Shown: in pieces, positions 35,957-45,226 of the stretch
Layout: every line of letters starts with the position of its first letter
How positions within the stretch are numbered: the first letter of the stretch is position 1
NCBI GenBank assembly: GCA_018242585.1
Contig: JAFEBQ010000032.1
Coordinates: forward strand, 62,001 to 126,000
Source: Planctomycetota bacterium
Lineage (GTDB): Bacteria; Planctomycetota; Planctomycetia; Pirellulales; PNKZ01
Direction: 5' to 3'
Length of the DNA: 64,000 bases
Position numbers and translations under genes: made by a program
The notes under the pieces: generated by a model
What the model saw: the letters and a program-made list of their open reading frames with translations, nothing else
The model's database searches: none
Told to the model about the DNA's origin: nothing

Positions 35957-37639
35957 CTATTGGCCCAGGCCGGCTTGCTGGCTCGGCACAGGCGCGGTCG
36001 GCTCGGGAGGATTGCGCGGGTTGCGGGTAAAGACAATGGCCTGATCGTCTTCGTAGCGCGGAGTCCACTCGGGACTGCGGCGCATGATGCGGATCATCAC
36101 TGGTTGGACCTTTTTGTCGATCACTGCGGTTTCGATGTTGTAACGATCGAACACCCCTTCCCAGCCGGCCTCGACCATGCTCACGCGCTGGTGGTCGGCC
36201 CAGACCTGGCGAGGAAGAACGTGCAGATTGGTCGTGGCAAACACGCGCAGATTGGCAGGCCCGTCCCAGACGAGCCAGTCGCCCCACCACTGCGGGTTGT
36301 AAATCTGACCTTTGGGCGGGTGTTGGCGCAGGTACTCGGTGACGCGCCACGGAGTCATGTCGCTGTAGAGCGAGTCCTTGCCGCGCGGCGTGCCCCCCAT
36401 CAGCGGCCGGCTCAGGCCCGAGAAGACAAACGTCACCCAGACCAACATCACGGCCACCATCAAATAGCGCCACGACCGGCCGGCCGGCAGCTTGCCCGCG
36501 TCGAACTCGGCGGGGCTGACCTCGGGTTCGAGCTTGCGCGGGAACCAGCGATCGGCTAGATCGGTCAGATGGGGCGTGAGGATCCAAGCCAGGGCCGGCG
36601 CGAGCCAGCCCAGAAAGCGATGATGCGAGAGGGCTTGCCAGGTGAACAGCGCCAACAGCAACCCGTCATAAACGTGAAATGACCGCTTGCTCAACCGCAG
36701 GACGAACACCAGCACCACGGCGCCAACGGCAAACTCGTATCCGCCGGTGCCGCGCCACGACAGCGGCTGCCACTCGCTAATCGCCTGGACGACCGGATTT
36801 TTGTCGAACGCGGCGACTTCCAGCCACAGGTTCATGCCATAAGGATTGACCAGCGACGCGGCCGCCACCACTTCGGCGAACAGGATCCATTGCTGCGTCG
36901 GCCGGTCGGCGAAAGCGGCCTTGAACGACCAGTTCCGCCAAGCCACCTCGATAAACTTGCCGGCGGCGATCAGGCCGACGAACAACACGCCGCAAACAAA
37001 CGTGCCGTGCAGCCCGGACCAGACAGTCATCAGCAGCGGCGTCGCAATCCACAGCAGTCGGCTGGGCCCGCGCAGGGTGAGCTGTCCGCCACAATCATGT
37101 GCCTGGCGCGCCAGCATCCACAGCAACACCGCCAGGCAGAGCAACGAGAAAACTTCCGGACGCAGCGTTGTTAGTCGGCTCCAACCGACCGTCAGGGTCA
37201 GCAGCGCGCCAAACATGGCGACCGACAGCCGGCCCGACAGCAGGAAGAACGAACGCGTCAGCAAGATATAAGTCAGCAGCACCGTGACGGCGAACAGCGC
37301 GCACAAGCCTTCGGGGCCGGCAAGCTGTTCCAACTTGGCCAGCAACACTTGCGAGACCCACCAAGAGTCGACATAGCGCATGCCTTCGGCCAGCGGCTGC
37401 ACGGGATCCTGAGTGGGAAGCGTGCCATGTTCAACGATCCAACGGCCGATGCTGACATGGCCCCACAGGTCGGTATTGCGCAGCGGCAAATGGTTAACGC
37501 CCAGGAACAGCGCACAGAACGCCGCCGTCGCCACCAGATGGCGCAGTCGCAACGCACAGCTCACGCTGAGCACCGGGCGCAATACCGGCTCGGCCGGCGC
37601 GGTCAAGGAATCGTCCAATACCTGAGGATCGGTCGCCAT
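35957..37639 (-). CDS. Polytopic membrane protein, possibly glycosyltransferase-like
   Basis: 560 residues from ATG 37639 (open frame continues to 37720 without a better start). About ten hydrophobic segments are visible between residues 30 and 440, for example LVATAAFCALFLGVN and LLMTVWSGLHGTFVCGVLFVGLIA. After the first segment comes LPLRNTDLWGHVSIGRWIVEHG with an Asp/His pair, as in GT-C type membrane glycosyltransferases. The C-terminal 130 residues are soluble (PPKGQIYNPQWWGDWLVW). Proteins of this layout are common in planctomycetes. The acceptor and donor are unknown. Likely cotranscribed with the gene at 34693. Confidence 0.7.
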   Translation of the reverse strand: MATDPQVLDDSLTAPAEPVLRPVLSVSCALRLRHLVATAAFCALFLGVNHLPLRNTDLWGHVSIGRWIVEHGTLPTQDPVQPLAEGMRYVDSWWVSQVLLAKLEQLAGPEGLCALFAVTVLLTYILLTRSFFLLSGRLSVAMFGALLTLTVGWSRLTTLRPEVFSLLCLAVLLWMLARQAHDCGGQLTLRGPSRLLWIATPLLMTVWSGLHGTFVCGVLFVGLIAAGKFIEVAWRNWSFKAAFADRPTQQWILFAEVVAAASLVNPYGMNLWLEVAAFDKNPVVQAISEWQPLSWRGTGGYEFAVGAVVLVFVLRLSKRSFHVYDGLLLALFTWQALSHHRFLGWLAPALAWILTPHLTDLADRWFPRKLEPEVSPAEFDAGKLPAGRSWRYLMVAVMLVWVTFVFSGLSRPLMGGTPRGKDSLYSDMTPWRVTEYLRQHPPKGQIYNPQWWGDWLVWDGPANLRVFATTNLHVLPRQVWADHQRVSMVEAGWEGVFDRYNIETAVIDKKVQPVMIRIMRRSPEWTPRYEDDQAIVFTRNPRNPPEPTAPVPSQQAGLGQ

Positions 37640-37965
37640 GGCAGAGTGCTCGTGTCGATCGTGACGTAGAGATAGGTCAGGGCGCGCGACGCACAGAATT
37701 CCAGCGCCAGCCGCGCGCAATTTCCACTGGGGAACTGTGGGTCGAAAAAGCAGGTCTGTCCAACGTGACTCGTTTCGGGCATTGCGGAGGAATCAGGGCC
37801 TGACTGGCCTGAGCGGCTCAACCGTTACCACCGGCAGAACCGGCCCCTGACAGCCGAGGACACCCCAGCGATTTCGGGCTGACCCAAAGCGACTTTGCGT
37901 AACGGCGAGCTAATATGGATAGTCTGCGTAGAATAAGTCGAACGATAGCCACACGGTAGGTAACT

Positions 37966-38541
37966 GTGAACACCGAAACATTAATCCTTACTGTGATTGT
38001 CGTTGCGTTTACCGCTGTGGCGGCCGTGACGGACTTTCGCACCAAGCGATTGCCCAACTGGCTGACAGTTCCGTGTTTTGCCACCGGACTGGTCTTTCAC
38101 ACCGCATTGGGCGCCTATCACGGCGGCCTTGGCGGCGCGTGGCAGGCGTTGCTCTGGTCGCTGGGCGGCTTTGCGGTTGGGTTTGGGATTTTGCTCGGGC
38201 TGTGGCTGATCGGCGGTGGTGGCGCTGGCGACGTCAAGTTGATGGGCGCCCTCGGCGCGTGGCTCGGTTGGAAGGGAACCATGTACGTGTTCGTCATCAG
38301 CACCTGCCTGGTGATGGTGTTCGCCATGCTCAGCCTGGCGTCGCAAATGATCGGGCGCGGGATGGGCTTTGTGCGGCGTCGTTACCTGACGCCGATCGAC
38401 GGCAGTGCCAAAACAAGTGATGAAGCGCGCGTGGCGATGAAGACTCGCCGCCGCCTGTTGCCGTACGGCGTGCCGGTGGCGCTGGCCACTTGGGCCGTAC
38501 TGGCCGCGCAGTTGGTGATCTTTGCTCACGTGACGAAATAG
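37966..38541 (+). CDS. cpaA: Tad pilus prepilin peptidase (A24 family, CpaA/TadV)
   Basis: 191 residues from GTG 37966, preceded by GGTAGG. The two aspartates of A24 peptidases are present, in TDFRTKRLPNW and GGGAGDVKLMGA. Several hydrophobic segments make it an inner-membrane enzyme. CpaA/TadV cleaves the leader of Flp-type pilins and the TadE/TadF pseudopilins after a glycine. It is the short form without the N-methyltransferase domain of PilD, as usual in Tad loci. It is the first gene of a seven-gene plus-strand cluster and its stop lies 3 bp before tadE. Confidence 0.92.
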   Translation: MNTETLILTVIVVAFTAVAAVTDFRTKRLPNWLTVPCFATGLVFHTALGAYHGGLGGAWQALLWSLGGFAVGFGILLGLWLIGGGGAGDVKLMGALGAWLGWKGTMYVFVISTCLVMVFAMLSLASQMIGRGMGFVRRRYLTPIDGSAKTSDEARVAMKTRRRLLPYGVPVALATWAVLAAQLVIFAHVTK

Positions 38542-38544
38542 CGG

Positions 38545-38997
38545 ATGAGCGAGATGGGATTGATGAAAAACCAAGACGTGAAGGTTGAGAAGCTGCGAGC
38601 CAATCGTCGCCGGCGCCGTTTGGGCGCGGTGGTGACGATGGAGTTGCTGCTGGTGTTGCCGATCGTGTTGGCGCTGTTGTTGGGGCTGGTCGAGTTCAGC
38701 ATGTTGTGGATCGCCCGGCAACACGTCCAGGAGTCGGCGCGCTCGGCCTGTCGAGTGGCGACCTTTTGTGGAAACAATCCCGCGGCGGTCACCGAGGCGG
38801 CCCAGTTGGCGTTGCGCAAGCAGTCGCTGGTGCAGAATGCCCAAGTGCTGATTCGCGGCGGACAGTTTAGCGGCGATCTGGTGGCGGTTCGCGTGGCGGT
38901 GCCCATGCGAGCGGCGGCACCCGATCTGTTGAGCATGTTTGGCCTGGGCTTTGGCCAGGCCGAGATCGCCGCCGAAGCGGTGATGCGAAAAGAGTGA
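38545..38997 (+). CDS. tadE: TadE-like pseudopilin
   Basis: 150 residues. A basic N-terminus (RANRRRRRLG) precedes the hydrophobic segment AVVTMELLLVLPIVLALLLGLVEFSML, the TadE hallmark. The likely prepilin cleavage is after Gly27, which puts the conserved Glu at +6 of the mature protein rather than the more usual +5. Two cysteines (SACRVATFCG) follow the helix and may form a disulfide. TadE is a minor pseudopilin needed for Tad pilus assembly. It overlaps cpaA closely (3-bp gap), so translation is probably coupled. Confidence 0.9.
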   Translation: MSEMGLMKNQDVKVEKLRANRRRRRLGAVVTMELLLVLPIVLALLLGLVEFSMLWIARQHVQESARSACRVATFCGNNPAAVTEAAQLALRKQSLVQNAQVLIRGGQFSGDLVAVRVAVPMRAAAPDLLSMFGLGFGQAEIAAEAVMRKE

Positions 38998-39075
38998 GCG
39001 TACGCGGCGAACAACTAACCGTTTAGATCAAGGTTCTGACTGGGCGAAAACCGCTCGGCAACAAGGGTTTTAATC

Positions 39076-40200
39076 ATGGGTCGATTCAACACCGGTACGA
39101 TGACCGTCGGCATTTTTGCCGTCCTGTTCGGGCTTGTGGGGGCCTACGCCCTGCGCGCCGCGCTGGTGCGCGAAGCGCCGCCGGCCAAAGAGCCGCCGCG
39201 AACCGTGAATGTCCCCTTGGCGAACAATCTGCTGCCCGAGGGACGCAAGGTCGCACTCAGCGACATCGCCCTGGTGCCGATGACCCAGGAAATGATGTTG
39301 CAGCGCAAGCTGCCACTCGAGACGTTGATGATCAGTGCCGAGCAGATCGTCGGCCGCACGATTCGTGAAGGCTTGAAGCCGGGCGAGCCCTTCCTGACCA
39401 CGAACTTCTATCCCGATGGAACCGGTCCCGATCTGTCCAAGAAGCTCAAGCCGGGCCTGCGGGCAATCACGATTCCGATCGACGATCTAAGCTCGGTCGG
39501 CGCGTCGACCGCCGTGGGTTCGATTGTCGATGTGCTGTTCCGCGTCAAGCCGGTTGACGGCGATCGGGCCAAGCGCAAGCTGCCGATCCCCGAAGCCACG
39601 GTCACCTTGGTGCAGGCGGCCGAGATCATTGCCATCAATCGCAACGAGCCGACCAGCCGCAATCCGAACGGCGCGGTTGACGTGCGAATGGCCAACCAGA
39701 TGCCAAATACGAACGCCTTCCGTTCGGTGACGCTGGCCGTGACGCCCGAACAGGCTCACATGCTGCGAACCGCGATGGGGCACGGTGACTTGTACTTGAT
39801 GATGAGTTCGACCAGCCAGCCGCCGGCCCACGCCATCGAGCCGACCACGCTGGAGCAGATGCTCGGCATCAAGGCGCCGCCGGAGCCGTTGACAACCGAG
39901 ATCTATCGTGGCGGCGGACGCCAGACGCTGATCTTTGAAGACAGCCAGCTCGTCGAAGAGCGGTTTGGCGGCGTGCCGGCCGACGCCTCGAAGGCCACCA
40001 TTGCCGATCCCAAGGCCAACGACGCCAAGCCGAACAACAACGATTCGAGCTCGAACAACATGAACAACTGGAATTGGTCCCGCTTCCGGCCGACGAACGG
40101 CATGGGGGGCGGCTATGGTGGCGGATTCCCCTACGGAACCACGCAGTATCCGGTGGGTTACCCGGGCACCCCTTCCTACCCGCCTGGCTACGGCAACTAA
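39076..40200 (+). CDS. cpaB: Flp pilus assembly protein CpaB/RcpC (SAF domain)
   Basis: 374 residues. The N-terminal segment MTVGIFAVLFGLVGAYALRAAL is a membrane anchor or signal. A SAF-type domain follows (VNVPLANNLLPEGRKVALSDIALVPM...GRTIREGLKPGEPFL), then RAITIPIDDLSSVGASTAVGSIVDVLFRV, the second CpaB strand set. The C-terminal 60 residues are low complexity: Asn-rich, then Gly/Tyr/Pro-rich (GGGYGGGFPYG, YPVGYPGTPSYPPGYGN), unusual for CpaB and perhaps a wall or matrix contact. CpaB works with the secretin in the periplasm, although no secretin gene is present here. Confidence 0.9.
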   Translation: MGRFNTGTMTVGIFAVLFGLVGAYALRAALVREAPPAKEPPRTVNVPLANNLLPEGRKVALSDIALVPMTQEMMLQRKLPLETLMISAEQIVGRTIREGLKPGEPFLTTNFYPDGTGPDLSKKLKPGLRAITIPIDDLSSVGASTAVGSIVDVLFRVKPVDGDRAKRKLPIPEATVTLVQAAEIIAINRNEPTSRNPNGAVDVRMANQMPNTNAFRSVTLAVTPEQAHMLRTAMGHGDLYLMMSSTSQPPAHAIEPTTLEQMLGIKAPPEPLTTEIYRGGGRQTLIFEDSQLVEERFGGVPADASKATIADPKANDAKPNNNDSSSNNMNNWNWSRFRPTNGMGGGYGGGFPYGTTQYPVGYPGTPSYPPGYGN

Positions 40201-40234
40201 CCGCCACACGCTTCAGTGCTCAGTGAACCCTGTT

Positions 40235-40269
40235 AACGAGCCCTGGGGCCACCTACCCCTGGGCTCGTT
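40235..40269 (+). promoter_or_regulatory. Strong hairpin between cpaB and tadG
   Basis: AACGAGCCC (40235-40243) pairs with GGGCTCGTT (40261-40269), extended by an inner GGGG/CCCC stem. No T-run follows, so it is more likely an mRNA processing or stability element, or a partial attenuator, than a full terminator. Confidence 0.6.
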
Positions 40270-40320
40270 GCACAAACGACCTGCCTGCCATCCCGCCTGC
40301 AAACCCAGCCCCTGACGAAC

Positions 40321-41586
40321 ATGTATCGCCAATCGATCATCAAGACGAGCGGTTCGCGCCTGCCTCGGCGAGCGAGCGCCGGTCCAGCGCGCCCTTGCGA
40401 CGCCAAGGTCCGGGCCGCCAGCCGCCGCGGCAACGTCACGATTGCGATGATCGTCGTGTTGGTGGTGGTGTTGATGTTCGCGGCCGTGGCGTGGAACGTG
40501 GCCTGGCTGCGGCATACGCATAGCGAACTACAGACCGCGTGCGAGTCAGCCGCTTTGGCCGGCGCGGCACAGTTGGCCAACCCGCTGGGGGGCAGCGATC
40601 GTTCGCAAGCGATTCTCAACGCGCGGCAAGCGGCGCTGTCGATTGCCACGTTTCATCATGGCGCTGGTCAACGCATCGCGCTGCTGGACAACCCCAAGAA
40701 TCTGCCGACCGGCGATGTGGTTGCCGGCCTGATTGCCGAACCGACACAAGTCGGCGCGCCGATGCAGCCTTGGCAAGGGACCGGCGATGTGAACACGATT
40801 CGCATCGTGGCTCACCGCAACCATGGCCGCGGCAACCCGTTGGGGGTGCGGCTGGGCCAGATGGCCGGCGTGATGACCGCCGACGTCAGCGCCCATGCCC
40901 AGGCCACGATCGATCGACGCGTCTACGGCTTCCGTCCCAAAGGGGTGGCTACCTGCCCAGTGATGCCGCTGGTCGTGGATCGCTCGGCCTGGAACATGGC
41001 CACCAGCAACCAGTCGGTGACGGATCGCTTTACCGTCGACGTTCGACATTCCCAGGTCCTTCTCGGCGGCGACGGCGTGGCCGAGATCACCGTCTCGGCC
41101 TATTTGAACGCGGCGGCCATGAGCGCCGACCCGAACGCGACGCCAGCCACGCTGTGCCGACTGGCGCTCAGTGACGACGCGCAGGGCAACGACACCGAAT
41201 TGAGTCGACAAGTCAGCCAAGGCCTGACGGCTCGCGATCTGCGTGCCTGGCAAGGCGCGCTGCTGATCCCGACGGGAGGCTGCCCCGCCCCGGTCTACAA
41301 CTTTGTGCCGGCGGAGTTGACTAGCTTGTTGCTAAGCGTGCGCGGTCAGCCGCGGGCGTGGCCGTTGGCCCAGTTGGCCACCTCAGCCACCGGCGCCGTG
41401 GCCTCGCAAGTGACGTTGGTCGATTTCATGGCGGCCACGGTGGTCGATGTGGAACTCGACACCGTGTCGCAGCCTCCCCGCTTGTTGGTGACTTTGCAAC
41501 CGACGCCGCTGGCCACGAGCAGCGCGTTGGCGGCTCCTGGATACCCGGCCAACCCCTGGTTGGCCAAGTTGATGTTGTCTCGATAA
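40321..41586 (+). CDS. tadG: TadG-like Tad pilus protein
   Basis: 421 residues. After a basic start comes SRRGNVTIAMIVVLVVVLMFAAVAWNVAWLRH, the pilin-like N-terminal helix typical of TadG/TadE-type proteins; this copy has no Glu in the mature helix. The following LQTACESAALAGAAQLA matches the start of TadG pilus proteins. The remaining 330 residues are mainly beta, with RSAWNMATSNQSV and PSQVTLVDFMAATVVDVEL-type segments, and no von Willebrand MIDAS motif was recognised. It probably lies in the periplasm or on the surface, anchored by the helix. Confidence 0.82.
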   Translation: MYRQSIIKTSGSRLPRRASAGPARPCDAKVRAASRRGNVTIAMIVVLVVVLMFAAVAWNVAWLRHTHSELQTACESAALAGAAQLANPLGGSDRSQAILNARQAALSIATFHHGAGQRIALLDNPKNLPTGDVVAGLIAEPTQVGAPMQPWQGTGDVNTIRIVAHRNHGRGNPLGVRLGQMAGVMTADVSAHAQATIDRRVYGFRPKGVATCPVMPLVVDRSAWNMATSNQSVTDRFTVDVRHSQVLLGGDGVAEITVSAYLNAAAMSADPNATPATLCRLALSDDAQGNDTELSRQVSQGLTARDLRAWQGALLIPTGGCPAPVYNFVPAELTSLLLSVRGQPRAWPLAQLATSATGAVASQVTLVDFMAATVVDVELDTVSQPPRLLVTLQPTPLATSSALAAPGYPANPWLAKLMLSR

Positions 41587-41666
41587 CCCTGGCGGCCGGC
41601 GCCACCGCGTGGGGCCGACCGACGAAGCAGACGAACGCGACGAGTAACGAACCCGAGGAACCGATC

Positions 41667-43007
41667 ATGATCAACATGACTGCGACACCGGCGAGCGAAG
41701 CCTTGAACGCCGAGCATGAATTCCAGCGCGTCAAAGCCCGAATTCATGAACAGTTGGTCGAGTCGTTCGACTTGTCGCGCGTGGGCAAGATCGACGTCAA
41801 GGTGCTGCGCAACGAAGTGCATGGCATGGCCAAGGCGGCCTGCGACTCGCGCAAGGAGCTGCGCGGCGTCGACCACGAACGCCTGGTCAACGAGCTGATG
41901 GACGAAATCTTCGGCCTCGGTCCCTTGGAGCGGCTGATGGCCGACGAGACCGTCTCCGATATTCTGGTCAACGGTCCCGGGGCGGTGTACGTCGAACGGA
42001 ACGGCCGGCTGGAGCAGACCGACATTGTGTTTGCCGACGACGCGCACCTGTTGCGGATCATGCAGCGGATCGTCGCCAAGCTGGGCCGGCGCATTGACGA
42101 GTCGAACCCGATGGTCGATGCCCGTCTGGCCGACGGCAGCCGTGTGAACGCCGTGATTCCGCCGTTGTCGCTGGAAGGCCCGACCCTGTCGATTCGTCGT
42201 TTCGGCCATCACCCGTTGACAATCGACGACTTGCTGGCCAAGCAATCGATTTTGCCCGACATGGTCAAGTTCTTGCGGGCCGCGGTCGACGCCCGGGTGA
42301 GCATGTTGATCTCGGGGGGCACCGGCGCCGGTAAGACGACGCTGTTGAATGTTCTGAGCCGGTTCATCCCGGCCGAAGAGCGGATCATCACCATCGAGGA
42401 CTCGGCCGAACTGATTCTGCAACACAAGCACCGGGTACGCATGGAAACGCGCATGCCCAACACCGAGGGACTGGGCCAGGTCACGCAACGCGATCTGGTG
42501 CGAAACAGCTTGCGTATGCGGCCCGACCGCATTGTCGTGGGCGAAGTCCGCGGCGCCGAAGTGTGGGACATGTTGCAAGCCATGAACACCGGTCACGAAG
42601 GTTCGCTGACCACAATCCACGCCAACACCACGCGCGACGCCCTGACTCGCTTGGAGATGATGTCGGCCATGACGGGCTTTGAACTGCCGATCGACGTCGT
42701 GCGACAGTACATCGCCTCGGGTATCACGCTGGTGGTGCATGCATCGCGCTTGAAGGGTGGCCCGCGCCGGATCATGCAGGTGTCGGAAATCCTCGGGGTT
42801 CGCAACGGCCAGTTCGAGATCGAAGACGTATGCGGATTTGAGCAGACCGGCGTCGACGCCAATGGCGTGGCGGTCGGCGAGTTCTTCTTCACCGGTTACC
42901 AGCCCAAGTGCCTGACGCGGATTCAAGCGGCCGGTGGCAATCTGCCCGCCGAACTGTTTGTCAAACGCCGCCTGGCCGTTGGCACGCCGCGGTCGGCCGG
43001 AAACTAA
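41667..43007 (+). CDS. cpaF: Tad pilus assembly ATPase CpaF/TadA
   Basis: 446 residues from ATG 41667, with GAGGAA 6 nt before it; the open frame upstream overlaps tadG and is not used. The secretion ATPase core has VNGPGAVYVERNGRL, the Walker A GGTGAGKTT at 217-225, the Asp box around EERIITIEDSAEL, Walker B RPDRIVVGEVRGAE and the His box GHEGSLTTIHANT. This is the GspE/VirB11-family hexamer that powers Tad pilus extension and, in this family, retraction. It sits in the canonical order before tadB and tadC. Confidence 0.96.
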   Translation: MINMTATPASEALNAEHEFQRVKARIHEQLVESFDLSRVGKIDVKVLRNEVHGMAKAACDSRKELRGVDHERLVNELMDEIFGLGPLERLMADETVSDILVNGPGAVYVERNGRLEQTDIVFADDAHLLRIMQRIVAKLGRRIDESNPMVDARLADGSRVNAVIPPLSLEGPTLSIRRFGHHPLTIDDLLAKQSILPDMVKFLRAAVDARVSMLISGGTGAGKTTLLNVLSRFIPAEERIITIEDSAELILQHKHRVRMETRMPNTEGLGQVTQRDLVRNSLRMRPDRIVVGEVRGAEVWDMLQAMNTGHEGSLTTIHANTTRDALTRLEMMSAMTGFELPIDVVRQYIASGITLVVHASRLKGGPRRIMQVSEILGVRNGQFEIEDVCGFEQTGVDANGVAVGEFFFTGYQPKCLTRIQAAGGNLPAELFVKRRLAVGTPRSAGN

Positions 43008-43073
43008 GCTGAAACCTCCGGCTGCCGCGACCAGCAATGGCCGACAGCTTGAGCCCAGAGGGAATGAGACATC

Positions 43074-43994
43074 ATGGATACGACACTGCTGCTGTACGCG
43101 AGCTTGCTGGTGGTGCTGGTCGGCGCCACGGTGGTGCTAATGGTGCGCGACCTGAACGCGGCCGGCAACAGCGGCGCCGCTGTGGAAGAAAGCATTCGCC
43201 TGTTGCCGCCGCCGGTGGCTGACGCGTTCAAAGGTCAGTTCACCGATCGGATCGACTGGCGGTTTCGTCGTTTGGTCTACCAGACCGGGCTCGACATTAC
43301 CGCCGAACCGGCGTTTCTGTTAATTATCCTTTGCGGCCTGGCCGTGGGGGGGACGGTATTCGTCGCCCGCGACGACATCCTCGAAGCGGTGATGGCATCG
43401 CTGGTCGGACTGGCCGCGCCGGTGGCGTTCTTCACGTTCCGTCGTGGCCGGCGCTTGGCGGCCATTCGCGCTCAGTTGCCCGAGGTGATGGACCTGATGT
43501 CGCGGGCCGTGCGCGCCGGCGAGACGCTGGATCAGGCGATCGGCCAGGTGGGCGTGTCGATGCCGGTCCCACTGGGAATTGAGTTTCGCCGCTGTGCCCG
43601 ACAACTCGACATGGGCTTGTCGCTGCCGGCGACCATGCGGGCCTTGATCGCTCGCGCGCCGTTGACCGAGGTGCGAATTCTGGCCGCCACGTTCAACGTG
43701 CAACGTCGCAGCGGTGGTAATCTGGCCATCACGCTCGATCGTCTAGCCGGCGTCATTCGCGACCGCATCAGCTACCAGCGACAGTTCATGGCGGCCACCG
43801 GCGCCAGCAGAATCGCCACCCTGGTCGTTTCGCTAGCCGGCCCGACCGTGTTCACGTACATGATGATGTTCGAGCCCGAGTATGTCGGGCAATTCTTTGT
43901 GGTGCCGGGCGGGCAGTTGCTATTGGGGCTGGCCTGCGTGCTGCAATTCGTGGGGCTGGTCTGGGTGGCCGGGCTGCTGCGCAACGACTACTAA
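43074..43994 (+). CDS. tadB: Tad pilus inner-membrane platform protein TadB
   Basis: 306 residues. Hydrophobic segments at about 3-23, 80-120 and 250-300 surround a cytoplasmic GspF-type domain with LPEVMDLMSRAVRAGETLDQAIGQVG and IRDRISYQRQFMAATGASR. TadB pairs with TadC to form the platform that transmits CpaF ATPase motion to the pilus. The gene follows cpaF by 66 bp and has GAGGGA upstream of the ATG. Confidence 0.93.
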   Translation: MDTTLLLYASLLVVLVGATVVLMVRDLNAAGNSGAAVEESIRLLPPPVADAFKGQFTDRIDWRFRRLVYQTGLDITAEPAFLLIILCGLAVGGTVFVARDDILEAVMASLVGLAAPVAFFTFRRGRRLAAIRAQLPEVMDLMSRAVRAGETLDQAIGQVGVSMPVPLGIEFRRCARQLDMGLSLPATMRALIARAPLTEVRILAATFNVQRRSGGNLAITLDRLAGVIRDRISYQRQFMAATGASRIATLVVSLAGPTVFTYMMMFEPEYVGQFFVVPGGQLLLGLACVLQFVGLVWVAGLLRNDY

Positions 43995-44042
43995 ACTGAC
44001 TCTTGCTGATACGACCGCGCTTGACGCGGGGAGCCGACGAGC

Positions 44043-44960
44043 ATGTTAATCGAACTTGTGACCCTGGCGGCGTTCTTCGGAATCGTGGGCCTGGTCTTCT
44101 TTCTGCGATCGCTGGTGCGCGGCTGGCGCGGCGGGATCCAGGAACAAATCGCCAATGAAGCTAGCGAGGCTCCGACTCGCGGCCCGTTGTTTGGTGAATG
44201 GACCGAGGCTTTGGCGTCCCAACTTCCGTCGCTGATGGGCTCGACTGACGATCTGACCCGCGACTTGCAGCGCGCTGGCTACTACAAGCCAACCGCTCGC
44301 AGCGAATTCCTGGCGCTGCGTAACGCCTTGGCGATCTTTTGCATTGTCATGACCGGTATCTATGCCGTAATGGTCGGTCCCGAGCGCCGCGACTTGACGG
44401 CGCCAATCTTGATCTGGGGGATGGCGATCAGCGCGTTGGTCTATGTCTTGCCGTGGATTGTCTTGCGGATGCAGGCCAAGCGGCGGTTGCACATGATCCA
44501 GCGCAGCATGCCCGACGCGTTTGATATGTTGACCATGTGTATGACGGGCGGTCTAGCATTCAACGACGCGCTGGGGCACGTTTCGCGCGAAGTGGTGTTC
44601 GCCCATCCCGACATGGCGGTCGAGCTTGAAATCGTGCGCCGTCACGCTGACATGAATACGATGGGACGCGCGTTCGAGAACTTTGCCAAGCGCATCGACA
44701 CGCCCGAGGTGGTTTCGATGGCGGGGCTGGTTTCGCAGAGCGAACGGCTGGGCACGAACATGGTGGCCGCGGTGCGCGAATACGCCGACGGCGTCCGCTT
44801 GATGCATCGCCAAAACGCCGACGAGCGCGCCAACAAGGCCGGTATCAAGCTGTTGTTTCCGATGGTGCTTTGTTTGGCCCCCGCAGCGATGATCATATTG
44901 TGGGGCCCGGCCATCCTTGAACTGCGGAACTTCTTCCGCACGTTTAACGTAACGAACTAG
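44043..44960 (+). CDS. tadC: Tad pilus inner-membrane platform protein TadC
   Basis: 305 residues, similar in plan to tadB. N-terminal segment LVTLAAFFGIVGLVFFLRSLV, a pair of segments near 95-140, and a GspF domain with SMPDAFDMLTMCMTGGLAFNDALG and VSQSERLGTNMVAAVREYAD, then a C-terminal pair around LLFPMVLCLAPAAMIILWGP. It is the last gene of the operon. A clear rho-independent terminator follows within 45 bp. Confidence 0.93.
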   Translation: MLIELVTLAAFFGIVGLVFFLRSLVRGWRGGIQEQIANEASEAPTRGPLFGEWTEALASQLPSLMGSTDDLTRDLQRAGYYKPTARSEFLALRNALAIFCIVMTGIYAVMVGPERRDLTAPILIWGMAISALVYVLPWIVLRMQAKRRLHMIQRSMPDAFDMLTMCMTGGLAFNDALGHVSREVVFAHPDMAVELEIVRRHADMNTMGRAFENFAKRIDTPEVVSMAGLVSQSERLGTNMVAAVREYADGVRLMHRQNADERANKAGIKLLFPMVLCLAPAAMIILWGPAILELRNFFRTFNVTN

Positions 44961-45004
44961 CGTCGCTTGGATCGGCGCTGCCCGTCGAAAAAACGAGCCA
45001 ACTC

Positions 45005-45039
45005 ACAGGGAGTTCGGGCACCAGGTCCGAACTCCCTGT
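45005..45039 (+). terminator. Rho-independent terminator of the tad operon
   Basis: ACAGGGAGTTCGG (45005-45017) pairs with CCGAACTCCCTGT (45027-45039), a 13-bp perfect stem with a 9-nt loop, followed by TTGCTTTT. Confidence 0.88.
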
Positions 45040-45226
45040 TTGCTTTTCGGTGGCTCCCGATAGGGACACCTTTAGCCAGCAACCGGATCAGGCGGTTGCC
45101 GCTTTAACTCCTGCCCCTGCTGATGTTTACCACTATCGAGAAAACCCGATGTAAAGAACTTGATAAAATGGGTAATTTGATTAGTGTGAAGAACTGTGAT
45201 GATTCTTCACCGGAGAGCCCAAGAAT

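Noticed and set aside
37911-37934. TAATAT and TAGAAT as a possible tad operon promoter
   Set aside because: No -35 box at suitable spacing; could be real but not supported.
41346-43037. 563-codon antisense frame opposite tadG/cpaF
   Set aside because: Shadow of cpaF, whose Walker motifs are unmistakable on the plus strand.
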